Shown here in pieces: positions 45,412-54,486 of a stretch of 64,000 nucleotides of DNA; the stretch's first letter is position 1, and every line of letters starts with the position of its first letter. The position numbers were made by a program, and so were the translations under genes. Location: the NCBI GenBank assembly GCA_949878435.1, contig CATLAK010000019.1, forward strand, positions 1 through 64,000, given 5' to 3'. Source of the DNA: an uncultured Lachnospiraceae bacterium (GTDB lineage: Bacteria; Bacillota; Clostridia; Lachnospirales; Lachnospiraceae). The notes under the pieces were generated by a model. The model was not told where the DNA came from, did not search any database, and worked only from the letters and a program-made list of their open reading frames with translations.

Positions 45412-46791
45412 ATGAAGAAGAGAGTGATTGCTGTTCTGCTAGCTGCAGGTATGTGCGTCAGCGCATTAGCTGGGTGTGGAAATTCGAGTAAGCCTGATGG
45501 GGCAGGCGAAGAAGGAAAAGTAATCAATGTTTATTGTTGGAACAATGAGTTTTCGGATCGTGTGAATGCAATTTATCCTGAGGTAAAGGAAGTTTCTGAA
45601 GACGGGACGGTGACGATTTTGAACGATGGAACAGAGATTCATTGGATCATCAATCCGAATCAGGACGGCGTTTATCAGCAGAAGTTGGATGAAGCGCTTT
45701 TGAATCAGGCAAGTGCCGCAGCAGATGATAAGATAGATATTTTCTTATCAGAGACAGACTATGTGAACAAATATACGGACGCGGAGGCGGATGTTGCCAT
45801 GCCTCTTGCCGATCTCGGCATCAATCCTGATACAGACCTGAAAGATCAGTATGGTTTTACAAGGACCACTGCTTCTGATATGAATGGCGTCCAGAGAGGT
45901 TCTACATGGCAGTGCTGTCCCGGTCTTTTGGTATACCGCCGTGATATTGCCAAAGATGTATTTGGAACAGATGATCCTGCCGTTATCGGTGAAAAGGTAA
46001 AAGATTGGGATACGATAAAAGTAACGGCGGAAGAGCTGAAGGCAAAAGGATATTATACATTTGCATCTTATGCAGATACGTTCCGGCTTTATGGAAACAG
46101 CATTTCGGATTCATGGGTAAAGCAGGGCGAGACGACTATCAATGTTGATAAAAAGATTATTGACTGGATCAATGATTCTAAAGAATGGCTGGATGCAGGT
46201 TATCTAAATAAGACGGTAAAGGGACAGTGGAATGATGACTGGAACAAATCTATGGGATCAGACTCTAAAGTATTTGCATTCCTGCTTCCAGCATGGGGAA
46301 TCGATTTTGTCTTAAAGCCGAACTGGGATGGAGATGAAGGCATTTGGGCTGTTACCAATCCCCCACAGGAATACAACTGGGGAGGTTCTTACATACATGC
46401 ATGCACCGGGACAGATAACCCAGAGCATGTAAAAGATATTATCCTTGCGATGACAGCGACAGAAGATAATCTTTTGAAAATTTCCAAAGATTATTCTGAC
46501 TTTACGAATACGACAAACGGTATGAAAAAAGCAACCACAGATGCTTCCTTTGCATCGGCATTCTTAGGCGGTCAGAATCCTTTTGTATATTTTGCACCGG
46601 TTGCAGAGAACATAAAAATCGCGCCACTGTCTGCTTATGATCAGGGATGTGTTGAACTGATTCAGAATGCATTCAGCGATTACTTCCAGGGAAAGGTCGA
46701 CTATGATAAAGCCAAGACGAACTTTGAGACTGCAATAAAGGAGCGTTATCCTGATATTACAGAAATCAATTGGCAGGACCAAATGGAATAA
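45412..46791 (+). CDS. ABC sugar transporter substrate-binding lipoprotein
   Basis: 459 residues. A lipoprotein signal ends in LAGC at about residue 21, so the mature protein is lipid-anchored outside. The rest has the extracellular solute-binding protein family 1 layout. The locus suggests a beta-gluco-oligosaccharide ligand, though the sequence does not prove it. The ATG follows AAGGAGG. A 13-bp hairpin follows the stop and probably raises its yield relative to the permeases. Confidence 0.88.
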   Translation: MKKRVIAVLLAAGMCVSALAGCGNSSKPDGAGEEGKVINVYCWNNEFSDRVNAIYPEVKEVSEDGTVTILNDGTEIHWIINPNQDGVYQQKLDEALLNQASAAADDKIDIFLSETDYVNKYTDAEADVAMPLADLGINPDTDLKDQYGFTRTTASDMNGVQRGSTWQCCPGLLVYRRDIAKDVFGTDDPAVIGEKVKDWDTIKVTAEELKAKGYYTFASYADTFRLYGNSISDSWVKQGETTINVDKKIIDWINDSKEWLDAGYLNKTVKGQWNDDWNKSMGSDSKVFAFLLPAWGIDFVLKPNWDGDEGIWAVTNPPQEYNWGGSYIHACTGTDNPEHVKDIILAMTATEDNLLKISKDYSDFTNTTNGMKKATTDASFASAFLGGQNPFVYFAPVAENIKIAPLSAYDQGCVELIQNAFSDYFQGKVDYDKAKTNFETAIKERYPDITEINWQDQME

Positions 46792-46807
46792 GAAAAGAAA
46801 AATCAAT

Positions 46808-46835
46808 CTGTCGCGCACTTTTAAGTGCGTGACAG
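46808..46835 (+). repeat. Intercistronic hairpin after the binding-protein gene
   Basis: CTGTCGCGCACTT (46808-46820) pairs with AAGTGCGTGACAG (46823-46835) with one G-U. No T-run. It probably shields the upstream message from 3' decay and sets a higher level of binding protein. Confidence 0.7.
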
Positions 46836-46860
46836 ACTGTGCGGAAAGGAAGGGTGTTTT

Positions 46861-47820
46861 ATGAAGAAAAGGCAGAAAAGTATCAGCTATGCAAAATGGG
46901 GATATTACTTTATTCTTCCGTTTTTTCTATGTTATTTTATCTTTTCATTGATTCCATTAGTGGATACGGTCCGCTACAGCTTTTTTGAATATTACCGCTC
47001 GGGAATCAAAGAAATCGGACCGACCTTCATTGGGCTGGACAATTATGTAAGTCTGTTGGAATCCGATATGTTAAGATATGGGGCAAACACCCTGATTTTG
47101 TGGGTGATTGGATTTATCCCGCAGATTGGGATAGCCCTGCTTCTTGCAGTGTGGTTTACAGATATAAGGCTGAAGATTCATGGAAAGCAATTTTTTAAGG
47201 TAGTCATCTACCTGCCTAATCTGATCATGGCGTCAGCCTTTGCAATGTTGTTCTTTACTATGTTCTCTACCAATGGTCCAGTCAATTCCATCTTGATGTC
47301 CATGGGGGTCATCAAAGAAAAAATTGACTTTATGGGATCTACATTTGGAACCCGGTCGCTGGTGGGCTTTATGAATTTCCTGATGTGGTTCGGCAACACG
47401 ACCATTATGCTGATGGCGGCAATTATGGGAATCAGCGTAGATGTGTTTGAGGCAGCTGAAATAGATGGATGCAGGGGAATCAAGAGATTTTGGTATATCA
47501 TTCTGCCCTTGATCCGTCCAATCCTTGCTTATACATTGATTACAGCAATCATCGGCGGATTACAGATGTTCGATGTTCCGCAGATTTTGACCAACGGACA
47601 GGGGGCGCCGGACCGTACGTCCATGACGCTGATCATGTTCCTCAACAGCCATTTAAAGAGCAAGAACTATGGTATGGCGGGCGCATTGTCGGTTTATCTG
47701 TTTATTGTCAGCGGCATTTTGTGCTTCATCGTTTATAGAATGACCAACCGCAACGATTCGGATGAGGCGAAGACAGCGGCAAAGCGACGTGCAAGGGAAG
47801 AAAGAAGAAGGAGGAAATAG
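46861..47820 (+). CDS. ABC sugar transporter permease (MalF type)
   Basis: 319 residues from ATG 46861, after AAGGAAGGG; the track start at 46825 has no site. Six membrane helices with the EAA loop seen as EAAEIDGCRGIKRFWYIILPLIRP near residue 200. It pairs with the next gene. The locus encodes no ATPase, so a shared MsmX-type ATPase must power it. The ligand is presumed a beta-linked oligosaccharide. Confidence 0.93.
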   Translation: MKKRQKSISYAKWGYYFILPFFLCYFIFSLIPLVDTVRYSFFEYYRSGIKEIGPTFIGLDNYVSLLESDMLRYGANTLILWVIGFIPQIGIALLLAVWFTDIRLKIHGKQFFKVVIYLPNLIMASAFAMLFFTMFSTNGPVNSILMSMGVIKEKIDFMGSTFGTRSLVGFMNFLMWFGNTTIMLMAAIMGISVDVFEAAEIDGCRGIKRFWYIILPLIRPILAYTLITAIIGGLQMFDVPQILTNGQGAPDRTSMTLIMFLNSHLKSKNYGMAGALSVYLFIVSGILCFIVYRMTNRNDSDEAKTAAKRRAREERRRRK

Positions 47821-47824
47821 TGGT

Positions 47825-48670
47825 ATGAAATCAAAAAAACCAAGCGTAATAAGAAGTATCATTGTGCATTCCGTGCTGATTATCCTGGCATTTATGTGCC
47901 TGTTCTTCTTCTATATTTTGATTGTTAATGCGACCCGTTCACACGCAGACTTACAGAAGGGTTTTTCGGCACTGCCGGGAAAAGAATTTCTGACAAACTT
48001 AAATAAGGTGGCAAATGATGGAACTTTCCCTATGTTCCGGGGAATCCTGAACAGTCTGATCGTGTCCGGCGCTTCCGCAGCAATCTGTACCTATTTTTCT
48101 TCACTGACAGCGTATGGGCTTTATGCCTATGACTTTAAATTAAAGAAAATTGCATTTACTTTTATCATGGCGATCCTTGTAATGCCGACACAGGTTACGG
48201 CAATGGGCTTTTTGCGGTTGATTACGAAGATGGGAATGTATGATTCGCTGCTTCCACTCATTATCCCATCAATCGCTTCGCCGGCGGTATTCTACTTTAT
48301 GTTCAGTTATCTGCAGTCATCTCTTCCGCTGTCATTGGTGGAGGCTGCAAGAATCGATGGAAGCGGGGAATTCAGGACGTTTAACCAGATTGTCCTTCCA
48401 ATTATGAAACCGGCTATTGCGGTGCAGGCAATCTTTACTTTTGTGGGTTCATGGAATAATTACTTCGTGCCTGCGCTGGTGATTCAGTCAAAAGACAAAA
48501 TGACGGTGCCGATTCTGATCGCAACGCTCCGCGGTGCGGATTATATGAACTTTGACAGTGCAAAGATTTATATGATGATAATGGTGGCTATCGTTCCCAT
48601 CATCATAATTTATCTGCTTCTCTCAAAATATATTATTGCAGGAGTGACTCTTGGCGGTGTAAAAGAATAA
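47825..48670 (+). CDS. ABC sugar transporter permease (MalG type)
   Basis: 281 residues from ATG 47825, after AAGGAGG; the track start lies within the preceding gene. Six membrane helices, with the EAA loop as VEAARIDGSGEFRTFNQIVLPIMKP. It starts four bases after the MalF-type stop and completes the permease heterodimer. Confidence 0.93.
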   Translation: MKSKKPSVIRSIIVHSVLIILAFMCLFFFYILIVNATRSHADLQKGFSALPGKEFLTNLNKVANDGTFPMFRGILNSLIVSGASAAICTYFSSLTAYGLYAYDFKLKKIAFTFIMAILVMPTQVTAMGFLRLITKMGMYDSLLPLIIPSIASPAVFYFMFSYLQSSLPLSLVEAARIDGSGEFRTFNQIVLPIMKPAIAVQAIFTFVGSWNNYFVPALVIQSKDKMTVPILIATLRGADYMNFDSAKIYMMIMVAIVPIIIIYLLLSKYIIAGVTLGGVKE

Positions 48671-48703
48671 AAGGATATGTTGATGGTCCATGAAATCTGA
48701 TGA

Positions 48704-48776
48704 ACGCCTTCGGTGCGCTTTGGGCATATATGCCAGTAAAAGGAATGTATATGCCGCGGGGATGCGCTGAAGGCGT
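48704..48776. repeat. Large imperfect palindrome before the GH3 gene
   Basis: Outer arms ACGCCTTC (48704-48711) and GAAGGCGT (48769-48776) enclose inner arms GGCATATA (48723-48730) and TATATGCC (48748-48755), with GCGC pairs in between. It has no T-run. It may control the drop or stability of the message between transporter and glycosidase. Confidence 0.6.
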
Positions 48777-48821
48777 AATTGTGTATAAAATAAGGGATAA
48801 AAAAGGAGGAAAACAAAGTTT

Positions 48822-51272
48822 ATGAGTAATCAGGGTCGGGTTCACAGCGGGTCGAAGAACAGAGAGATTTCAGATAGAGAGACCTGTCATGGTCGTCTGG
48901 CAAGGGAGATTGCTGTGGAAGGAATGGTTCTTCTGAAAAATGCCGGAATACTGCCGCTTAATCCCAAAACGCCCATCGCGCTGCTTGGCAGCGGCGCTAT
49001 GCAGACAGTTAAAGGCGGCACGGGCTCCGGGGATGTTAATAACAGGGAGAGCTTTTCAATTTATCAGGGAATGAAGGAGAAGGGAGCAGTTCTGGTAAGC
49101 GAAGCGTGGCTTGAAGAATATGGGGAGTGCTATAGAAAAGCCAGAAATGTGTGGAAGGAAAAGGTACTTAAGGCGGCGGAATATATGGAGAATCCATTTG
49201 ACGCTTATGCAGCTAACCCGTTTGCGCTGCCTCAGGGACGTGAAATCAGAAAGGGGGATGTGCAGGGAGCAGAGGCAGCCGTTTACGTCTTAAGCCGCAT
49301 TTCGGGAGAGGGAAAAGACCGGCGTAAAACAAAAGGAGATTACTATTTAAGCGACAAGGAGGAAAAAGAACTACTTTTCTTAAATGAGCGGCAAATCCCA
49401 ATTGTTTTAATCTTAAATTCAGGAGGTCCCGTAGAACTCACAGATATTTTGGAAAAGGCAGAGCACATTAAGGCTGTCGTGTTGATTTCTCAGCCTGGAC
49501 AGGAGGGGGGACGCGCTGTGGCGGATGTATTATTCGGTCATGCAGCTCCCGGCGGAAGGCTGACGTCGACATGGGCGTGCAGGTATGAGGATTATCCCTG
49601 CGCAAATGCCTTTGGTTATTTGAATGGCAATCTTGAGAATGATGAATACAGGGAAGGCATCTATGTTGGCTATCGGTATTTTGACAGTTTTGATGTGAAA
49701 CCTTTGTTTCCCTTTGGATATGGGCTTTCTTACACCTTGTTTGAGATCAGATTTGACAGATTGAGAATCGAAAAGAATAAGCTGGAAGTAGATGTGACGG
49801 TGAAGAACATCGGAGAACGCTATGCGGGCAGGGAGGTGGTCCAGGTCTATCTGACTTTGCCACAGGAGGGAGAAGAAAAAGAGTATCAGCGCCTGGCAGG
49901 ATTCTGCAAAACAAAGCTTCTTTTTCCGGGACAGTCCCAAAAGGTGGTGGTCCGTATAGAACAGAAGCAGATGGCAAGTTTTTATGAAAAAGAATGTGCA
50001 TGGATCGTCGAGAAAGGCGCATATGGCGTGTGGATAGGAGAACACTCCGCCTCCCTGCATCTTGCCGCGTTGGTGTATGTGCCGGAGAAAGCAGTAATTG
50101 AGCATACGCATCCGGTTTTCCAAGGTCGGAAGGGCTTAAAGGAGTTGAGCAGGAAAGCGCAGCTAAAGAACAGGGAAAAAAACTGGCTTGCAGATGCAAA
50201 GAGGAAAGGGATATGCGAATATACATTCATTGCTGGTAAAGAAGCACGCAGAGAGTGCAAACCCTATCCAAAACCGGACCAGCCTGTGGAAGACCTGATT
50301 TCGCTTTTATACGGCAATATTACCAAGGGGGCGAGCACCCTCGGTTCTTCGGGCAAGCGGGTTCCCGGCTCCGCAGGGGAGACTTCCGAGTTTTTGGAAG
50401 AAAAATATGGCATCCGCTCATTGATCATGGCGGATGGTCCTGCAGGACTTAGGCTGCGGCAAAGCTATGAGGTGGATCGGAAGGACGGCAGTATCTATGG
50501 AACAGGGGTGCTGGGAAGTTTGGAAAATGGATTTCTGGAACCTATGGTTTATCATGAAAATACGGACGTCTATTATCAGTTCTGTACGGCGTTTCCTGTG
50601 GGGACTATGATGGCGCAGACATGGGATGAAGTGCTTATGGAAAGATTTGGAGAAGCTGTAGCGGCGGAAATGAAGGAATTTCACGTAGATTTATGGCTAG
50701 CGCCAGGAATGAATATTCACAGGAATCCGCTGTGCGGGCGCAACTTTGAATATTATTCAGAAGATCCCTTTTTATCTGGTGTGATGGCAGCGGCAGTGAC
50801 AAAGGGGGTGCAGAGCCAAAGGGGATGCGGTGTGACCATCAAACACTTTGCCTGCAATAATCAGGAGGATAACCGCACAGGGGTAGACGTGCGTGTGTCT
50901 GAACGTGCGCTTAGGGAAATCTATCTGCGCGGATTTGAAATAGCAGTCAAGACAAGCGCGCCGGCAGCTATGATGACCTCCTACAATCTGCTTAACGGAA
51001 CACATACCGCCAACAGCAGAGAACTATGCACAGTCATTGCCCGCAAGGAGTGGGGATTTGACGGTGTGATCATGTCCGATTGGAATACCACCGTACCTGA
51101 GGACGGAAGCATTCCATGGAAATGCCCGGCAGCCGGAAACGACATTATCATGCCCGGAAACCCACAGGATCATCAGAACATTTGCGAGGCATATGCACAA
51201 GGATTGCTCTCCGAGGAAGACATTAGAACCTGTGCCAGCCGTATCATAAACCTAATCCGCAAATTCACCTGA
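48822..51272 (+). CDS. GH3 beta-glucosidase with swapped domain order
   Basis: 816 residues without a signal peptide, so cytoplasmic. The order is reversed relative to classical GH3. The alpha/beta sandwich (GH3 C-domain) comes first (about 25-260), then a fibronectin-III-like region (about 300-400), and the TIM-barrel GH3 N-domain last (about 500-816). The nucleophile is Asp753 in VIMSDWN. KHFACNNQEDNR and NIHRNPLCGRNFEYYSEDP are its substrate-site motifs. Such permuted GH3 enzymes are known from rumen clostridia. It probably removes glucose from imported beta-glucosides. The ATG follows AAGGAGG. Confidence 0.88.
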   Translation: MSNQGRVHSGSKNREISDRETCHGRLAREIAVEGMVLLKNAGILPLNPKTPIALLGSGAMQTVKGGTGSGDVNNRESFSIYQGMKEKGAVLVSEAWLEEYGECYRKARNVWKEKVLKAAEYMENPFDAYAANPFALPQGREIRKGDVQGAEAAVYVLSRISGEGKDRRKTKGDYYLSDKEEKELLFLNERQIPIVLILNSGGPVELTDILEKAEHIKAVVLISQPGQEGGRAVADVLFGHAAPGGRLTSTWACRYEDYPCANAFGYLNGNLENDEYREGIYVGYRYFDSFDVKPLFPFGYGLSYTLFEIRFDRLRIEKNKLEVDVTVKNIGERYAGREVVQVYLTLPQEGEEKEYQRLAGFCKTKLLFPGQSQKVVVRIEQKQMASFYEKECAWIVEKGAYGVWIGEHSASLHLAALVYVPEKAVIEHTHPVFQGRKGLKELSRKAQLKNREKNWLADAKRKGICEYTFIAGKEARRECKPYPKPDQPVEDLISLLYGNITKGASTLGSSGKRVPGSAGETSEFLEEKYGIRSLIMADGPAGLRLRQSYEVDRKDGSIYGTGVLGSLENGFLEPMVYHENTDVYYQFCTAFPVGTMMAQTWDEVLMERFGEAVAAEMKEFHVDLWLAPGMNIHRNPLCGRNFEYYSEDPFLSGVMAAAVTKGVQSQRGCGVTIKHFACNNQEDNRTGVDVRVSERALREIYLRGFEIAVKTSAPAAMMTSYNLLNGTHTANSRELCTVIARKEWGFDGVIMSDWNTTVPEDGSIPWKCPAAGNDIIMPGNPQDHQNICEAYAQGLLSEEDIRTCASRIINLIRKFT

Positions 51273-51315
51273 CACAACGGGCAGCCCCCACATCCCCTTC
51301 CCTATAGTACTCCGG

Positions 51316-51365
51316 GAAATAATTGCGGTCTGAACTGCCACAATTATTTCACTAGTTTTTCTTTT
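51316..51365 (+). terminator. Terminator of the ABC/GH3 operon
   Basis: GAAATAATTG (51316-51325) pairs with CAATTATTTC (51341-51350), with inner GG/CC pairs, followed by a T-rich run from 51355. Confidence 0.83.
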
Positions 51366-51370
51366 TATGT

Positions 51371-51415
51371 TTGCAACAATGATGGTAATGATGTTACAAT
51401 AGTAATGATATTACT
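51371..51415 (+). promoter_or_regulatory. FapA-gene promoter with tandem operator
   Basis: TTGCAA (51371-51376), 18 bases and TACAAT (51395-51400). Two copies of a 13-bp palindrome, GTAATGATGTTAC (51385-51397) and GTAATGATATTAC (51402-51414), differ at one base and lie 17 bases apart, flanking the start point. This looks like a repressor-bound promoter, with the regulator unknown. Confidence 0.65.
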
Positions 51416-51465
51416 GATTGCCATATGCATAATATTACAGACAGGAAAAGAAGGGAGGGCATACG

Positions 51466-53040
51466 ATGGGCGGTAAAGCAGATTTTTTATCTGAAGATGA
51501 AATCGCGGAACTCAAGAAGGAAATGGAAGCGCTGATTAAGGAAGATGGAGGTCAGGGTGCCAAGCGTGAGGAACCGATATCAGAGCCGATCCCGGAAGGG
51601 CAGATTTTAAGTGATATTATAGACGAGACCAATACCAACGCCCTTAGTATTGAAGAAAATGGTTCTTATATAAAGATAGCAGAGGATGACATGACAGCAT
51701 GGCTGTATTTGACTGTACCCGGAAAGGGAAAAGAAAAGTACACGATGGAAGAGCTCATGGATTTTCTCAAAAAGAATGGAATTACAACAGGATTTCATAA
51801 CTCCAATCTGGCAGCCATGATCAAAAAGAAGGTATATGAGCGTGAAATCGTGGTCGCAAAGGGGCAGCCGGTGATCGAGGGGAAGGATGGATACTATGAG
51901 TACAAATTCGATCCCGACCAGCACCGGGCGCCTAAAGTATTGGCAGACGGCAGTGTGGATTATACCAGTATGAGCGTGCTGCAGAATGTCAGAAAGGATG
52001 AAGTGATCGCCATTTATCATCACGCGGAGGAAGGCGAGAATGGCTATGATGTGAGAGGAAGAGTCCTGCCGGTCAAAAAGGTCAAAGAGGCAGCGCCGCT
52101 TCGGGGGCAGGTGGTGTGCAGCCCGGAGAATCCGGATGTCTATCTTGCACAGAAGGATGGAAAGATTGAATTTAAAAATGGAAAGATAGATATCCAGTCT
52201 CTGCACGAAATCAACGGGGATGTCACTTTGATAACCGGAAAAATTGAGTTTTACGGAGATATCGTCATCAATGGCAATGTGGAAGCCGGCGTGGTGATAA
52301 GGGCTGGAAGGAACATCGAGATTCAGGGAACGGTGGAAGCCGTCAATCTGTTTGCCGGCGGCGATGTGATCTTAAAAAAGGGCATTCAGGGAGCCCAGAG
52401 AGCCAAGGTTTCTGCAAGAGGCAATGTTTTTGCTGATTTCATCGAGCACGCGGTGGTAAATGCAGGCGGCAATGTACAGGCAAATACAATCTTAAATTCC
52501 AGAATTGCATCCGATGGAGAGGTTATTTTAACAGGAAATAAGGGTGCCATCATTGGCGGATATACCCATGCGATGCTGGGAATCTCCGCAACAGAGATCG
52601 GAAACCCGGCAGAGGTCAGAACGGTCGTCCATGTAGGCAGTGAAAAGGAAGTTTACACCAGACTGCAGACGGCAAAAGCTGCAGAGGTGGAGCAGAGCGA
52701 GGAATTGCAGGAACTTACCGAAAAGGCATCTGAGCTTCTGCGGAAAAAGAAAGCGGCAAATGGGAAGATTCCGGATATCATGGAAGGACGAATCAAGGAT
52801 CTTGAATATAAGATCAACTCCCTGAAGAAAGAACTTGGGGAAAACATAGAAGAGCGCAAGAAATGCGAAGCGACCATTGCCAGAGGAAAGCAGGCAGAGA
52901 TTGTAGTAAACGGCAACGTTTACCGCGGCACGGTGGTGTGCCTTGCGCAGATTCAGATGCCCATAGAGCGCAGTACCTGCTTTATGAAGTATTTCCAGGA
53001 AAGAGGTATGATTGAAAGCAGCGTCATCGCATATTCTTAA
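51466..53040 (+). CDS. FapA family protein (DUF342)
   Basis: 524 residues. A DUF342/FapA core (about 65-390) has an N-terminal helical module and a right-handed beta-helix with repeated VINGNVEAG / IEIQGTVEAV / FAGGDVILKKGIQG steps. A coiled coil follows (about 400-470). Members are called flagellar assembly proteins, but many non-flagellar ones exist and the function is unclear. No motility genes are visible near it. The ATG follows GGGAGGG. Confidence 0.85.
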   Translation: MGGKADFLSEDEIAELKKEMEALIKEDGGQGAKREEPISEPIPEGQILSDIIDETNTNALSIEENGSYIKIAEDDMTAWLYLTVPGKGKEKYTMEELMDFLKKNGITTGFHNSNLAAMIKKKVYEREIVVAKGQPVIEGKDGYYEYKFDPDQHRAPKVLADGSVDYTSMSVLQNVRKDEVIAIYHHAEEGENGYDVRGRVLPVKKVKEAAPLRGQVVCSPENPDVYLAQKDGKIEFKNGKIDIQSLHEINGDVTLITGKIEFYGDIVINGNVEAGVVIRAGRNIEIQGTVEAVNLFAGGDVILKKGIQGAQRAKVSARGNVFADFIEHAVVNAGGNVQANTILNSRIASDGEVILTGNKGAIIGGYTHAMLGISATEIGNPAEVRTVVHVGSEKEVYTRLQTAKAAEVEQSEELQELTEKASELLRKKKAANGKIPDIMEGRIKDLEYKINSLKKELGENIEERKKCEATIARGKQAEIVVNGNVYRGTVVCLAQIQMPIERSTCFMKYFQERGMIESSVIAYS

Positions 53041-53049
53041 GGTAAAAGC

Positions 53050-54336
53050 ATGAAAACATATAAAGAAGCAGAACAATATATTCTTGATATCCCCAAGTTT
53101 GCCGGAAAGCATACTCTGGAGGATACCAAAAGGCTGCTGGAACAGATTTCAGGCAGCAAAATAAGAAGCAGAATCGTTCATGTTGCAGGCACAAACGGAA
53201 AAGGTTCCGTTTGTGCTTATTTGCGTTCTATCTTGATGGAGAGCGGGTACAGTGTAGGCATGTTCATCTCCCCCCACCTGGAATCCATGCGGGAACGAAT
53301 CAGTATCAACTGTGAAATGATTTCGGAGGAGGAATTTGCAGGCTGCTTTGAAAAAATCAAAAAAATGGCAGACGAAAAAGACCATCCCTCTTTTTTTGAG
53401 TTTCTTTTTCTGATGGCGATGGATTATTTCGCAGGCAAGCAGCCTCAGTATATTATTTTAGAAACCGGGCTTGGCGGAAGGCTTGACGCCACCAATTCTA
53501 TTGAAAAGCCGGATGTATGTATTATCACGGAAATCGGCTATGATCACATGGAGTACCTGGGGAATAGCATTTCCGAAATAGCCGCCGAAAAAGCTGGCAT
53601 AATGAAACCGGGCGTGCCGGTAGTTTTTATGGATAAAAGACCGGAGAGCACGGAGGTTTTGACTGAATATGCCAAAAAAGTAAAAAGCCCCGCGATAAAA
53701 ATCGGAAAAGACAATATTTTGAATGTGAATATAAACAATAAAAGCATTGATTTTTCGTTCCATACTGGTTATTATAATTATGTTAGCCTTTTACTTGATA
53801 CCGTGGCACTGTATCAGACAGAAAATGCCGCGCTGGCAGTTGCGGCGGCAGAAGTGTTAAAGGATAAAGGCATTACAGAGGCTTCCATCAGAAAAGGTCT
53901 GCGTCTTGCAAAGTGGCAGGGCAGGATGGAAGAAGTCATGCCGGATATTTATCTGGATGGCGCGCATAATGAAGATGGTATAGAGGCATTTCTGCATACC
54001 GTCCAAAGAGACGGGTGTAAAGGAAAACGTTTTTTACTATTTGGGGTCGTCCGGGACAAGCGTTATGACGGCATGATTTGGCAAATCATACAATCCGGAC
54101 TTTTTAATCAGGCAGCGATAACCCTTTTGGAGACAGACAGAAGTGCATCCATAGAAGAACTGAAAACAATTTGGGCGCAATATACGGAAATAATATGCAG
54201 CTTTCATGTTGACGCAGGGGAGGCATATGAGCACCTGTTATCCCTAAAGGAGGATGGGGATCTGATTTATATTGCCGGCTCAATCTATTTGATAGGACAG
54301 ATGAAGTCCCTGATGAGGAGAAAACAGAATGATTGA
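53050..54336 (+). CDS. folC: Bifunctional folylpolyglutamate/dihydrofolate synthase
   Basis: 428 residues. Adds glutamates to folates and may also make dihydrofolate. The ATP loop is VAGTNGKGSVCAY (about 45-57). The ligase motifs LETGLGGRLDATNSI and YLDGAHNEDGI match the Mur-ligase-like FolC fold. It starts nine bases after the FapA stop. The 48-residue small ORF overlaps its last eight bases. Confidence 0.95.
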   Translation: MKTYKEAEQYILDIPKFAGKHTLEDTKRLLEQISGSKIRSRIVHVAGTNGKGSVCAYLRSILMESGYSVGMFISPHLESMRERISINCEMISEEEFAGCFEKIKKMADEKDHPSFFEFLFLMAMDYFAGKQPQYIILETGLGGRLDATNSIEKPDVCIITEIGYDHMEYLGNSISEIAAEKAGIMKPGVPVVFMDKRPESTEVLTEYAKKVKSPAIKIGKDNILNVNINNKSIDFSFHTGYYNYVSLLLDTVALYQTENAALAVAAAEVLKDKGITEASIRKGLRLAKWQGRMEEVMPDIYLDGAHNEDGIEAFLHTVQRDGCKGKRFLLFGVVRDKRYDGMIWQIIQSGLFNQAAITLLETDRSASIEELKTIWAQYTEIICSFHVDAGEAYEHLLSLKEDGDLIYIAGSIYLIGQMKSLMRRKQND

Positions 54337-54475
54337 TTTCGAAGAGGAATTGAAGAAATTCCATCCAAGTCTTGAAGTGGAGGATGCGGAAGAGGCGATT
54401 TATAACCAGGATTTGACGGATATGGCAGATATATTGATTAAAATGATAGAAAAGGCAAAACCCGAAGAAGAGTGA
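54329..54475 (+). CDS. 48-residue acidic small protein
   Basis: A small ORF missing from the track: ATG 54329 (overlapping the folC stop) to TGA 54475. It begins MIDFEEELKKFHPSLEVED and is acidic, helical and ends EEE. GAGGAG lies upstream in folC at a workable spacing (54315-54320). The next gene starts 11 bases after its stop. It is not recognised. Tight packing between folC and the TPR gene suggests that it is real. Confidence 0.6.
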   Translation: MIDFEEELKKFHPSLEVEDAEEAIYNQDLTDMADILIKMIEKAKPEEE

Positions 54476-54486
54476 GGAGTGACGGC

